From positions 1-22,143 of IMG/VR virus record IMGVR_UViG_3300046028_007772: a stretch of 22,143 nucleotides of DNA; one strand, written 5' to 3'. The notes under the pieces were generated by a model, which saw only the letters and a list, made by a program, of their open reading frames with translations, did no database searches and was not told where the DNA came from. The stretch is from a virus. Made by a program: the position numbers and the translations under genes. Of the stretch, positions 1-8,531 are shown piece by piece. Every line of letters starts with the position of its first letter. Position 1 is the first letter of the stretch.

Positions 1-307
1 TGTCTATTGCAACCGTGCTTATTGGCAAAACGATTGTACCTGTTGCATACCCTGCTAAAGGCGTTAAAATTAAATGCGTATTCGCTGATGTATTTGTTAT
101 TGATACAGAAAAACCAGTTGCCGTTGGTGAATTATATTGTGTATCGAATTGCGGAATACCTGTGTTGACAACTGTTTGTAGATATGTTGCTAACGTGTTA
201 ATTGATATTTTACGTTCAGCACCATTTGACGTATTAAAAATACGCATTAAATCGCCTGCATTAACAGTCGTATTTTCATTTAGATAATATGTGTCACTAC
301 ACGACAT
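1..307 (-). CDS. phage structural protein of unknown role (3' part beyond window)
   Basis: An open frame starts at the ATG at 305-307 and runs leftward off the window edge, giving 102 visible residues. The start overlaps the last 11 bp of the gp4-like gene, and a GGGG stretch lies just upstream. Residues near 57-96 (QFDTQYNSPTATGF, then LILTPLAGYATGTIVLP) resemble a beta-rich segment I recall from small virion-associated proteins of many podophages and siphophages; this is from memory and unchecked. Its position directly after the gp4 homologue is where P22 carries gp10, but I see no gp10 similarity. It could be a tail fibre, needle or head decoration protein. I am confident it is a gene, not of its role. 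Confidence 0.7.
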   Translation of the reverse strand, partial: MSCSDTYYLNENTTVNAGDLMRIFNTSNGAERKISINTLATYLQTVVNTGIPQFDTQYNSPTATGFSVSITNTSANTHLILTPLAGYATGTIVLPISTVAID

Positions 308-734
308 TTTGACCCCAACGATTCAAAAAATTAGATGCGTCAGTGCTATAGACTCTGCGTCCTTGCCCTGCTGGCATCAATGGATTTGTAGGCATTATTG
401 GCACATTTAAAAACATTGTAAATAGATTATTAAATGTGTTTATTGCGTTTTGCTTAGCGTCTTGTGATAGCTGTTTTCCTACGTTACCTGCAAGTGAAAC
501 CGCAAGATTAGCGACCACTGCGTCAGAAGCATAGTCAGGAACACCAGAATCATCTTGAATATCACCACCATAGTTATATCCAATAGAAATTCCTTTAGTT
601 TCCCAACCTGCGAGCATTCTATTTAGGATTCTCAATGCAAAATCGTTTTGTTCAGCGTCTGCATTATAAAAATAATCGACATAGCCAAAACTTGCATAAG
701 CGTCTAAAATAATTTGCTTTTTTGTATCAGACAT
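297..734 (-). CDS. P22 gp4-like head completion / DNA stabilization protein
   Basis: This 145-residue protein is similar in length and layout to P22 gp4 (166 aa), the tail accessory factor that joins the portal ring and plugs the filled head. Visible similarities are the helical N-terminus with an aromatic/Asp-rich stretch, the segment LNRMLAGWETKGISIGY near residues 37-53 (gp4 has LEAMMAEWYQDGIITGY), an alanine-rich middle helix, and the C-terminal P..MP.G.G motif near residues 117-127. It lies downstream of coat, as in P22. It overlaps the upstream small gene by 8 bp and the downstream gene by 11 bp, so translation is probably coupled. Its own ribosome site is weak (AAGAAAAA). Confidence 0.82.
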   Translation of the reverse strand: MSDTKKQIILDAYASFGYVDYFYNADAEQNDFALRILNRMLAGWETKGISIGYNYGGDIQDDSGVPDYASDAVVANLAVSLAGNVGKQLSQDAKQNAINTFNNLFTMFLNVPIMPTNPLMPAGQGRRVYSTDASNFLNRWGQNVV

Positions 735-987
735 TTTTTCTTGATTTACCTTTTGGTTTAACTATTACTTCTTGTGTTTTTTCAATCGGTAACGGTTTAT
801 CATCAACAATTTCAGAAACTGATTGATACGCATTTTGAGCCTCTTTTGCCGTTAGAAACCAACCCTCATTTAACGCTGTGCCAATATTTGACGTAATTAA
901 TACGTCAAAATTGTGATAATCAGTAGGACTATCGACTTGCACGATAGTCTCACCTTTAGGATTGTACCTGTAAAGCATTGTTGACAT
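727..987 (-). CDS. small hypothetical head-module protein
   Basis: An 86-residue protein with an aromatic N-terminus (MLYRYNPKG), an acidic middle and a lysine-rich tail (KPKGKSRKNV). The ATG overlaps the previous stop codon by one base (TAATG), with AAAAGG upstream. P22-like phages often carry a small protein between coat and gp4; the segment near residues 37-52 (ALNEGWFLTAKEAQNA) resembles a motif I associate with such proteins (a glycine, an aromatic residue, then an acidic helix). No catalytic motif is visible. A virion or assembly-associated role is inferred only from position. Confidence 0.72.
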   Translation of the reverse strand: MSTMLYRYNPKGETIVQVDSPTDYHNFDVLITSNIGTALNEGWFLTAKEAQNAYQSVSEIVDDKPLPIEKTQEVIVKPKGKSRKNV

Positions 988-1877
988 TAACGAGCCTTTT
1001 CTGCTTCATAGAAATCAATCGTCATTGTTTTAGCGGCGGCTTCACCGTTTTGAATACCGAATGATATTGTTAAATCCTCATCATCAGGTAAATTAGTCAC
1101 AACACTAGATGCAACGAAAACGCCATTGACATAAGCATCGATTCGGTCAACGCCATTATACAGATAAGCAAGCGTCACAAACGTATCATCTGCAAGCGTT
1201 GTTATCGCTGTCGTTGTTGCCGTGTTGTTTTTCTCTACAAGTAAATTGACAGTCGTTGAGCCGTCAGCCTTTAAGAAAAACACGCCGTCAGTAACATCAA
1301 GCGGTGATGTATCTGTAATCTGTAAACCAATAACAACATCAGATTGTGTCGCATCAGATACTTTAAAGCGTGTTGCGAACCATAATTCTTTACCAGTTGC
1401 AAAGCGGAATGACTCACCTTTTTTCTGCATAAAGATAGCATTGTCGTCTGATGTATTATTTGTCAAAAGCAATGCACCACCATCAACATCAGTCAATGCG
1501 ATTGTACCTGTTGCCGCATTCGTAATTGTATAATCGTTTGCAACATACATATCAAAGTCTTCAAAGAGACGATGCGTATTCATGCGATAACGCTGTGGAG
1601 CAATCGCAAAAGGAGCTGTTCCTACTGCGTAATATACAGGGTCAGCACCTGCTGTTATCTGAAATGTTTTAGCGGTTATGTAAGTACCCAAAACAATTTC
1701 ATTATTTGATAATTGTGATAAAGGCGTGAAATTGCGTATGCTAATAGTTGGATTAACACCGTCAGCAATATCAATAGACGCTTTACTCTCACCATATGTT
1801 GCAATGGCAATACGTGAGCCAATAGCAACATCTACTAATTGCGTACCAAAAGGAGCAACGATTAATTGTGTAGACAT
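987..1877 (-). CDS. beta-rich virion protein with probable ConA/LamG-like C-terminal domain
   Basis: A 296-residue protein directly downstream of coat. The ATG at 1877 is preceded by AAAAGGA at good spacing. Residues 1-95 form a beta-rich unit with repeated hydrophobic/threonine strands. Residues about 100-290 look like a jelly-roll lectin fold: FEDFDMY, then alternating strands such as ELWFATRFKVSD, DGVFFLKADG, FVTLAYLYNGVDRIDAYVNGVFV and a final TMTIDFYEAEKA, the usual pattern of concanavalin A-like glycan-binding or decoration domains. P22 has no gene here, so this is an accessory insertion between coat and gp4. It may decorate the head or bind a surface glycan; the fold call rests on strand pattern only. 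It has almost no cysteine or tryptophan. Confidence 0.72.
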   Translation of the reverse strand: MSTQLIVAPFGTQLVDVAIGSRIAIATYGESKASIDIADGVNPTISIRNFTPLSQLSNNEIVLGTYITAKTFQITAGADPVYYAVGTAPFAIAPQRYRMNTHRLFEDFDMYVANDYTITNAATGTIALTDVDGGALLLTNNTSDDNAIFMQKKGESFRFATGKELWFATRFKVSDATQSDVVIGLQITDTSPLDVTDGVFFLKADGSTTVNLLVEKNNTATTTAITTLADDTFVTLAYLYNGVDRIDAYVNGVFVASSVVTNLPDDEDLTISFGIQNGEAAAKTMTIDFYEAEKAR

Positions 1878-1902
1878 ATATAAAAATCCTTTTGTTTATA
1901 AA

Positions 1903-3186
1903 TTAAGACTGGTCAAATAATATAATGCCATTCATTTCAGGATTTAAGTTTACAATACCGTAAGCTGTGTCCCAACGATAAATGGTTTTATATGTTTTAA
2001 TATCTGCTTGCTTACTCATTGTAACCGCCAAACCGTTTTTAAGCGTGGTACTTACAACACTAACACCTGCGTCTTTTGGCAATGCAACTTTTGAGGCAAT
2101 CAATTCAATAGAATTTTTTAACCAGAAAGGATTGATTGATTTTGTTGCAGTGTTTAAAATTGTTACGGCTGCACCATTTGCAGGAGTCGCTGTTACATTT
2201 CTATATCTAGCACCTGCGTCCGAAACAACACCACCGCCAGTGCCGTTAGAAATAATAGGGGGAGCAATAACATAAGCACCAGTACCACCACCTGCAGGAG
2301 CAGAGATAATACGGAATGTTTTAGGATTGCCAGTATCGCCTTTGGTTTGCATATGCACGCTATTAACACCTGCAAATGTGATAGAATCGCCTGCCTTAAG
2401 AACGCCAGAACCAACCGTAAGATTGATTGTTTGAAAGCGATTATCTTTTTTAATAACCCCCACAAGCGTTGTTTCATCTGAAACAGGTGTGTAAGATTGA
2501 TTAGCACCATTAACTGTCACAGATGAAGCTGTTGACGCTGTCAACGATAAAGACCAGTCAAGTTTGAATGTTTCAAAATTGCAAACTTCACCAACATAAG
2601 CCTTTTTATACGCCTTTGTTGGCATCTCATTCATTGTTTGACGTGCGGCTAAGTTAGAAGCCATTTTGTTATAGTTGGCACTGGATAACGCTAAATAACG
2701 TCCGTCCATAGGTACGCCGATTGAATTTAACATATTGTCAATTTCAGCGACATCATCAAAACCAGTAGCCGAAACAGTACGTTTAACAAAGTTTGACCCT
2801 TGATAACAAATAAGGGTTGCGACATCAATATTAATTTGTGACGCTAAAGCAATCATTGCAGCTTCAGCAACGCTAGTCTCTCTCGTACCACGCTTAATAT
2901 CGTTTTCGTCCATGATTTTTGGGACATTTTTACGAAATCCAATATTTGCAGGAACTGCAAGTTGGTTTGTTTCTGAAATAAGACCTGTAATATCAGAACC
3001 GTCAGAAGCAATCTCGATAAGTGGTTGTGGTCTCCAAAATACCTTATTAGTATCAGCCTCTAGTGTAGGGTCTGCTGTAAATGTTGAATCAATCTTTACG
3101 TTTTCAGACATAACCAACTGGTCTTCAAACGCTTCGATAACTTTATCATGTAAAGTTATCTCATCTTTTGTCCAAGTATTAGACAT
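1903..3186 (-). CDS. P22 gp5-like major capsid (coat) protein
   Basis: The 427 residues match the size of P22 coat (430 aa). The N-terminal arm is followed by NKVFWRPQPLIEIASDGSDITG (P22 has [20 protein letters not shown]). Further matches are a helical stretch with INIDVATLI, a loop with YLALSSANYNKMASNLA (P22 YFFNPQDYKKAGYDL), an insertion-domain-like region near residues 215-300 containing NRFQTINLTVGSGVLKAGDSITFAGV (P22 [25 protein letters not shown]), and a C-terminus with TYKTIYRWDTAYGIV (P22 LSGLCRIALWYGV). The ATG has AAGGA at ideal spacing and sits 3 bp after the scaffold stop. This is the HK97-fold shell protein with the P22-type I-domain. A glycine-rich loop (GGGTGAY near residues 300-306) is extra. 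Confidence 0.93.
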   Translation of the reverse strand: MSNTWTKDEITLHDKVIEAFEDQLVMSENVKIDSTFTADPTLEADTNKVFWRPQPLIEIASDGSDITGLISETNQLAVPANIGFRKNVPKIMDENDIKRGTRETSVAEAAMIALASQINIDVATLICYQGSNFVKRTVSATGFDDVAEIDNMLNSIGVPMDGRYLALSSANYNKMASNLAARQTMNEMPTKAYKKAYVGEVCNFETFKLDWSLSLTASTASSVTVNGANQSYTPVSDETTLVGVIKKDNRFQTINLTVGSGVLKAGDSITFAGVNSVHMQTKGDTGNPKTFRIISAPAGGGTGAYVIAPPIISNGTGGGVVSDAGARYRNVTATPANGAAVTILNTATKSINPFWLKNSIELIASKVALPKDAGVSVVSTTLKNGLAVTMSKQADIKTYKTIYRWDTAYGIVNLNPEMNGIILFDQS

Positions 3187-3189
3187 CGT

Positions 3190-4131
3190 TTATCCTTTTT
3201 TCTGTTGTTTCTTAAAGGCATACACTTTTGAACGGTCACCAGTTGCCATAGCCTCTTTTTCAAGTGCTTCTAGCGTGGTTTTCGCATCGGTTGTGCCTGT
3301 CTTGGTATTCGTTAATAGTTTCTCTGGTTTGGTTTTTGGCTTTTTCACCACATTCACCTGTAATTTGTTTTCAATCTTTGCTATTTTATAAGCAAAGTCT
3401 GTATCGCTTAACCCCACCAACTCGCTTAATATTTGTGGATTTTTAGCCAGTGCTAAAACCACTAAAGCAGGCTTTTCAGACCTCAAAATCATTCGCTGTT
3501 TTGGTATATCGAGGGCATTTACAACAGTCTGTTCTAAAGCATCAAAACCTTTAATATTTAAAGCGTTTTTCTGCTCTATGTACGCTTTTTGCAAGTCAGC
3601 AACTGCTTTTATTTCAGCTTCTTTCTGTGCATTAACTGTTTTTAGGCTCTCGTTATATTTTACCACATCATCGGCGTACTTCTTGATTGCGTGTTGATAT
3701 TTATCATCATCATAATCAAATTCTGCTAAAATTGGCAAAACAGGTTCGGATATTTGTATAGTCTGTGGTTGTGGGGTAGTCTGTATAGCGGATTGTTTTT
3801 TGAGTTGTTTGATTTCATATTTTGCTTTTTGCAACTGCTTAATTCTGGCAAATGCGACTCTGCGTAATTTTTTTACAAGTGGTTCATCGTTTTCAGATTC
3901 TGGCGGTATATCGCTATCATCTTCATTGTCATCGTCACTTGCTACGCTATCTGTTTCGCTATCATCTTCATCATTTAACGATTCGCCGTCAAAAGTGATT
4001 TCTGATACTTCTACATCGTCAGCATCGTCATTATTGGCATCTTGCCCCACAGTCACATCTTCGGACTGGATTGCATCTTGAATATCGTCTGTAGCGGAAT
4101 TATGCACGCTAGCATCAACTTCAATTGTCAT
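3190..4131 (-). CDS. P22 gp8-like scaffolding protein
   Basis: A 313-residue protein between portal and coat, exactly where P22 encodes its 303-residue scaffold. The first 80 residues are very acidic (runs of D/E/S); residues 85-115 are basic and helical; the central part (about 140-260) is predicted helical with coiled-coil character; and the last 40 residues are strongly basic (KKPKTKPEKLL then KVYAFKKQQKKG). In P22 the basic C-terminal helix-turn-helix binds the coat protein, and the protein leaves the shell before DNA enters. The ATG is preceded by AGAGGT. Sequence is poorly conserved in this family, so the call rests on position, size and charge pattern. Confidence 0.82.
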   Translation of the reverse strand: MTIEVDASVHNSATDDIQDAIQSEDVTVGQDANNDDADDVEVSEITFDGESLNDEDDSETDSVASDDDNEDDSDIPPESENDEPLVKKLRRVAFARIKQLQKAKYEIKQLKKQSAIQTTPQPQTIQISEPVLPILAEFDYDDDKYQHAIKKYADDVVKYNESLKTVNAQKEAEIKAVADLQKAYIEQKNALNIKGFDALEQTVVNALDIPKQRMILRSEKPALVVLALAKNPQILSELVGLSDTDFAYKIAKIENKLQVNVVKKPKTKPEKLLTNTKTGTTDAKTTLEALEKEAMATGDRSKVYAFKKQQKKG

Positions 4132-4142
4132 ATTAACCTCTT

Positions 4143-6236
4143 TTATGGTTGTTGTAAAGTAAATTGTTCAGGCGGTAATTCTTGCGGTATTGGTTGCGGT
4201 TGTTGCGTTTGCTCTTGCGGTATCGGTTGCCCTGCCTCTTGTAGTGTCTTGATTGTGTCTGCTTTTGTTAAATCAGTTTTGGCTTGATTTAACACAACAT
4301 CAGAAGCAATTTTTTGAGTATCTGCTTTTAACTTATCAGCACTTGCCAACAGATAAAGCGATTGTGGGTCTGGTTGTTGCTCTTGCTTTTGCTGTTCAAG
4401 TAATGCCTGTTTTTCTTCTTCGTTCGGTTCAATTAATCCTTTTGTTACAAGGCGATTGCGATAGTATTTTTTAATGTCTGATTGTCCTTCAAAGTCCATG
4501 TTCATAATGATTAAATCAGTGATATTTTGAACTGAATCAGGGTCTTGAATGAATGGCAACAATGCCATAAGTTTTTTAGTATTTTTCTCGGAACGTGTAG
4601 AACTAGAAGCACCAATATCGACAACAACTTCTAAATTAGCTTTTGACATATCGTTAATAATGCCTTTATCAATCACGTTTTGATTAAGGACTGCCTTTGA
4701 CGCATTGCCTATTATATCGACAACCTTAACTTCTCGGTTATCCTCTACATATATCTCTTTAGCCATGCCAAGCCATACCTTGCCAAGTCGTCTTAGCATC
4801 TTTGCAAAGTTCGTAACAAAGATATATGCTTGTTTCTCTAATCGTTCTTGTACGCTTTCAATAGCTTCATCGGATATGTTAGACGCTATTTTGTCACCCT
4901 GTTCTTGATTGCCCAATAACTCGGATATGTCAGCGTCTGTCTGTTGTATGAGTGCTGCTAAAACAGGCGGTAAATCAGCAACCTTAGTATAACCTAGCGG
5001 ACCCGATACAACATTGCTTTGACCATTCGCATTTTGAATAGAATTAACCAAAAGATACGGATAATTCTTAACGTCCTTATCAGCCCACATTTGAGCAATA
5101 GTAGGGGGCATCTGTTCTGCGTGAAATATCGGAAGTTCCGTTGATGAATTAGAAGCGAACTTCGCAAGCATACTTAGAATTGTGTTTTTAAGCCGTGATA
5201 CATCTTTAACAAAGCGTACATGACCATGATAATATTCTTTGCCACCAATATAAAAATGCGTTGCGTAAAAAGGAATAATTGGCAAGCAATTACCTGCAAT
5301 ATACCCACAATCCTCTACAATACCGCAACCAGAAACAATATATTTTCTGATTTTTGTAACTGTTTTCTTGCGTTCTTTTTCTTTTTTCCAACCTTTTAAC
5401 TTTAATTCAGCGATTAATTCTTTTGCATCATCATCGTCTAAGTCAATCTCTTTTGTTTCTTTTTTACCACCTGCGACATTAAATAAATTAGCATTGTAAA
5501 ACTTAGCAAAATTCTTTTTTACCTTTTCTTTTTCGTAATATTCAGCAACCTTAATGACATCTTTATCAGTGCCAGTGACCCAATCAAACGCCCCTGTTAT
5601 CGGTATATAGACATCAAAATCAGCCATTTTTTCAGTGCCATATTTGTCAATAAAATCTTCCTTTGACATTTCATAAGCAACAAATACATGACGTGCATCG
5701 CTTTTGTCTTGCTTTTTTGCGTGTGCGTCAAAAAATACACTGCAATCAGCGTCGAATATCGGTTCTATTCGGATTGTCTGAGCAGGTTCGTCTAATTCGT
5801 CACCCTCGTCTTCATAATCGTCTTCGTACTCTTCGTCTTCATAGCACGTTACTAATCGGACTGCACCAAAGCCACCACTTATGCCCTCGCCGAAACAATT
5901 ATCATAAGCCTCTTCGGCGTTGCTATCTTGTTCTGTTGCCCTAAATTTGCCGTCAAGAACGCTTGCAATATCATTTTTTTCGCCAAATTTATTATGAAAA
6001 TCAACTGTTATTCGATTGCTTCGATACTCGTTTATGATGCGAACAATCGCAAGATTAACTTTATTGACCTCCATTTTAGGGGCATTTGTCCAGTCAGCAA
6101 GATATTTATCACCCCACATTCCACCTGCGATAGAGGCGAATTTTCTATCTTCTAGCGACTGCTCTCTCACGTCACGAGTTATTGACTCTGAATTTGTAAA
6201 ATATCTTAAAATCTGTTTGTTTTTATCGTCTGTCAT
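4143..6236 (-). CDS. P22 gp1-like portal protein
   Basis: At 697 residues it is the size of the P22 portal (725 aa), the dodecameric ring at the packaging vertex. It begins 4 bp after the large terminase stop. Visible features: an N-terminal region with LADWTNAPKMEVNKVNLAI and IINEYRSNRITVDF, typical of P22-like portals; a very acidic loop near residues 133-155; a middle block with CLPIIPFYATHFYIGG and HGHVRFVKDVSRLKNTILSML, matching the family's wing-stem segment; the helix with ISELLGNQEQGDKIASNIS; and a Q/P-rich tail of about 70 residues resembling the barrel-end region. The ribosome site is weak (TGGTGA), suggesting coupling to the upstream gene. P22-type portal is clear from these blocks and position. 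Confidence 0.9.
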   Translation of the reverse strand: MTDDKNKQILRYFTNSESITRDVREQSLEDRKFASIAGGMWGDKYLADWTNAPKMEVNKVNLAIVRIINEYRSNRITVDFHNKFGEKNDIASVLDGKFRATEQDSNAEEAYDNCFGEGISGGFGAVRLVTCYEDEEYEDDYEDEGDELDEPAQTIRIEPIFDADCSVFFDAHAKKQDKSDARHVFVAYEMSKEDFIDKYGTEKMADFDVYIPITGAFDWVTGTDKDVIKVAEYYEKEKVKKNFAKFYNANLFNVAGGKKETKEIDLDDDDAKELIAELKLKGWKKEKERKKTVTKIRKYIVSGCGIVEDCGYIAGNCLPIIPFYATHFYIGGKEYYHGHVRFVKDVSRLKNTILSMLAKFASNSSTELPIFHAEQMPPTIAQMWADKDVKNYPYLLVNSIQNANGQSNVVSGPLGYTKVADLPPVLAALIQQTDADISELLGNQEQGDKIASNISDEAIESVQERLEKQAYIFVTNFAKMLRRLGKVWLGMAKEIYVEDNREVKVVDIIGNASKAVLNQNVIDKGIINDMSKANLEVVVDIGASSSTRSEKNTKKLMALLPFIQDPDSVQNITDLIIMNMDFEGQSDIKKYYRNRLVTKGLIEPNEEEKQALLEQQKQEQQPDPQSLYLLASADKLKADTQKIASDVVLNQAKTDLTKADTIKTLQEAGQPIPQEQTQQPQPIPQELPPEQFTLQQP

Positions 6237-6240
6237 AATG

Positions 6241-7467
6241 TCACCAGTGGGTATTTAAAGGGGGGATTGATATGTTTATTTCTTGTGTTTTTTCAGCACG
6301 CCTTAACGCTTCTGTTGCGTAACGTAAAGCGTCAATGACGTGATTATTCTTATCGTCAAGAATTGGCAATGTTTCACCTGTCATCTTGTCTTCTTTGTAT
6401 GAATAAGTCGATAACTCTTCAATCGTTTTTACACATCGAGGGTGAACAACAATATTATAAGATTGAAGCCATGCGATTCCGTCCTCTATTGAGCCTGCAC
6501 CTTTTTTAGAATGAATTATCTTAGGGAATCCGTGTTTATTTAAATAAGAAATTGTTTCGGGTCGTGCGGAATCAGCACACATATTCCATTTTTCAGCTTG
6601 TGGAATGGTCATAAATAATTCAGGAATATCAGTTATTTCGCACCCTATTCGATAAGCTTCGTAATCAATATATAGCGTTTTACCATTAATATAACATCGT
6701 ATAGCAACAGTAGGGTCAATACTGAATCCCCAATCAGCACCAAGCCTAAACATTGCGTCTTGAGGTGCTTCAAATTCATCAATCGTCCAGTTTTTAAAGA
6801 CAAGCGATTCTGTATTATTCCAATATTGTCCAAGCCATATATGAGCGTATTTTTCAGGGTCACGAGTACGCATATATTCCATTTGAACTTTAAGTGTATC
6901 AGGAAACCACGGATTGCTATCATAATTGACATGAGCAAAGGTCATTATTTTTTCATCAAAGTTTTCAACAAACATTTTATCCACAGGGTCTTTTTTATCC
7001 TTAGGATTCCATGTAAACCATATTTCAGCATCTTTTGCACGCATTGTCGGCAATAATAAATCTAGTGATTTTTGCGATAGATTTTGTGCTTCTTCTACCC
7101 AACCATATTTAAAATTTTCAAGTGATTTTATTGAGTCGCTCGTATGGTTTGCCATACCCTCAAATATGATAACATTGCCAAAAACTGTTTTAATTAGCTT
7201 ATCTTGCACATAAAAAAATTCACGCAATCCAAGTTTATTAATCTTTGATTCAATTAGTTTTTTAGCAGAAAATTGAAGTGATTTTTGTTTTTCACGAATA
7301 CAGACAAGGTCACATTTTTCAGCCACAACCAATTCAGCCATTCGTTCGCCTACCGTATGTGATTTTCCACTGCCCCTTCCTCCAGCAATGCCTTTAAACA
7401 TCTTTGGTTTTAAGAATGGAACGAACCAACGAGGCGTTTCAACAATCGATTCATTCTGGCTTGTCAT
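6241..7467 (-). CDS. terL: terminase large subunit (ATPase-nuclease)
   Basis: A 408-residue packaging motor of the PBSX/Terminase_3 type. The ATPase half has Walker A GGRGSGKSH (residues 29-37), Walker B ending in WVEEA (123-127, catalytic Glu) and the coupling motif FTWNP (151-155). The RNase H-like nuclease half has the acidic residues in GADWGFSID (Asp 245), CADSARPE (Asp 299) and DDKNNHVIDALRYA (Asp 371/372 and 379). All key residues are present, so it should be active. It powers DNA into the portal and cuts concatemers. It overlaps the small subunit gene by 17 bp. The nuclease C-terminus ends at 408 aa, rather short compared with P22 gp2 (499 aa). Confidence 0.94.
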   Translation of the reverse strand: MTSQNESIVETPRWFVPFLKPKMFKGIAGGRGSGKSHTVGERMAELVVAEKCDLVCIREKQKSLQFSAKKLIESKINKLGLREFFYVQDKLIKTVFGNVIIFEGMANHTSDSIKSLENFKYGWVEEAQNLSQKSLDLLLPTMRAKDAEIWFTWNPKDKKDPVDKMFVENFDEKIMTFAHVNYDSNPWFPDTLKVQMEYMRTRDPEKYAHIWLGQYWNNTESLVFKNWTIDEFEAPQDAMFRLGADWGFSIDPTVAIRCYINGKTLYIDYEAYRIGCEITDIPELFMTIPQAEKWNMCADSARPETISYLNKHGFPKIIHSKKGAGSIEDGIAWLQSYNIVVHPRCVKTIEELSTYSYKEDKMTGETLPILDDKNNHVIDALRYATEALRRAEKTQEINISIPPLNTHW

Positions 7468-7822
7468 CTATGATTTTTCTTGTGATTGTCAATGAATTTA
7501 ACGCTTTGGTTAAGTCTTCTAAATTTGAATCATCTTTGGTTTTTATACCCAGAACATTGCGACAGTATAAAACAGTAACAACGTTGTTTAGTTTTTGATT
7601 TTCTAAATTATCAACAAGAAATTGCTCAGAATGAACATCTTTCGCAATGTCACGACCTTCTTTTATAGCATTGCAAAAAGATGACTCTTCTTTAGACCAC
7701 CGCCACACTGTACTGTTATTAACCCCAATACTTTTAGCAAAATTAACAAGCGTCTTACCCTCTGCAAGCCACTCAATGACCTGTGCATCATATTCTGGTT
7801 TATAATCTGATTGTCTTGTCAT
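7451..7822 (-). CDS. terS: terminase small subunit
   Basis: A 123-residue protein immediately upstream of and overlapping the large terminase gene. Residues about 12-46 (AQVIEWLAEGKTLVNFAKSIGV, then STVWRWSKEESSF) form a helix-turn-helix typical of small terminases, which bind the packaging site. The rest is helical with LDNLENQKL and LTKALNSLTI, expected for oligomerization and large-subunit contact. It is the first gene of the leftward structural operon. Start ATG at 7820-7822 has only AGAG upstream; the transcript leader is uncertain. Family assignment rests on the HTH and the universal gene order. In P22 the pac site lies within this gene; I cannot recognise a pac sequence here. Confidence 0.86.
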   Translation of the reverse strand: MTRQSDYKPEYDAQVIEWLAEGKTLVNFAKSIGVNNSTVWRWSKEESSFCNAIKEGRDIAKDVHSEQFLVDNLENQKLNNVVTVLYCRNVLGIKTKDDSNLEDLTKALNSLTITRKIIDDKPE

Positions 7823-7884
7823 GCTCTAAAAATACCACATAAAAAAATAAATGCAAATAAAATAAAAAAAATGCAAAACAGAAG

Positions 7885-7913
7885 TTGACTTTAGTATAAA
7901 GTTATACTATAAT
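7885..7913 (+). promoter_or_regulatory. strong sigma-70 promoter with embedded operator palindrome
   Basis: TTGACT at 7885-7890 and TATAAT at 7908-7913 are separated by exactly 17 bp. Between them lies a perfect inverted repeat, AGTATAA (7893-7899), two bases, TTATACT (7902-7908), which overlaps the first base of the -10 box. This is the geometry of an operator that blocks polymerase. It drives the HTH gene at 7960, whose product is the simplest candidate repressor. Confidence 0.8.
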
Positions 7914-7959
7914 CATCACAAAAACGCAATCAAGCGGACGACAATATGGATAGACTAAA

Positions 7960-8151
7960 ATGACCGCACAAGCCACAATCCAAGCACTAGAATCACTAGG
8001 CATCACACGGTATCGCATCGCTTGCGATACTGGCATACCTAAAATGCAACTGTGCAACTGGGTAACTGGACGCACAAAGCCACATCGGAGTAATTCTGAC
8101 GTGAAAAAATTAACAGAATATTATCAAAAAATCACTGGAGAAATGAAATGA
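7960..8151 (+). CDS. small Cro-like HTH regulator
   Basis: A 63-residue protein. Residues 12-42 (SLGITRYRIACDTGIPKMQLCNWVTGRTKPHR) read as a helix-turn-helix of the Cro/YdaS-like XRE class: helix, GI turn, recognition helix MQLCNWVTGRTKPH. It follows the strong promoter at 7885 and probably binds the 16-bp palindrome inside it. A five-codon reading frame (7946-7963) ends over its start codon in an ATGA overlap; that may be chance. The upstream ribosome site is poor (GGATAG). It diverges from the packaging operon, so it might act as a switch between early and late transcription (inference). Confidence 0.75.
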   Translation: MTAQATIQALESLGITRYRIACDTGIPKMQLCNWVTGRTKPHRSNSDVKKLTEYYQKITGEMK

Positions 8152-8519
8152 TTGATTATTGGGACGAAACTTGTAAAAAGTGCAAAGAAACAAATGAAAT
8201 GTGTATATGTGGAAGAAAAGTCTTATTTAAAGAAGTTAATAAAACAAGGCATAAATGGACTAAAATTGTTGTCCAATTTAAGCATAATAAACACCAATTT
8301 GAGCATAATTTTTATGACATGAAAGACGCTATTGATGCGTTTAAAGTTCAAAAAATAAGTTTTAAAACACACAAAGAAGCAATAAAATTATTGAATAAAA
8401 CGCCTGATTTAAAAGGTTGTAAAACCTTAGAGGAGATTTTAAAAAAATACGGATATGAAGATATAAAAATAAGAAAAGTAAAAACTTTATCGCCAAGTCG
8501 GCGGTCAAATTTTTTATAA
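8148..8519 (+). CDS. hypothetical protein with N-terminal Cys cluster
   Basis: A 123-residue basic protein overlapping the HTH stop by 4 bp (ATGA), with GGAG upstream. The N-terminus carries CKKCKETNEMCICGRK (residues 9-24): a CxxC pair followed by CxC, likely a small zinc-binding site. The remainder is lysine-rich and helical, ending with KVKTLSPSRRSNFL. I do not recognise the family. Co-transcription with the regulator suggests an early regulatory or host-interaction role, but nothing catalytic is visible. Confidence 0.68.
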   Translation: MIDYWDETCKKCKETNEMCICGRKVLFKEVNKTRHKWTKIVVQFKHNKHQFEHNFYDMKDAIDAFKVQKISFKTHKEAIKLLNKTPDLKGCKTLEEILKKYGYEDIKIRKVKTLSPSRRSNFL

Positions 8520-8531
8520 AGATAATTCAAC

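Noticed and set aside
2912-3391. 159-codon plus-strand open frame opposite coat and scaffold
   Set aside because: It is antisense to two clear P22-like genes, has no ribosome site, and encodes a Ser/Phe-rich sequence typical of a reverse-frame artefact.
7946-7963. Five-codon leader reading frame overlapping the HTH start
   Set aside because: Too short to support; no ribosome site or attenuator structure is visible.
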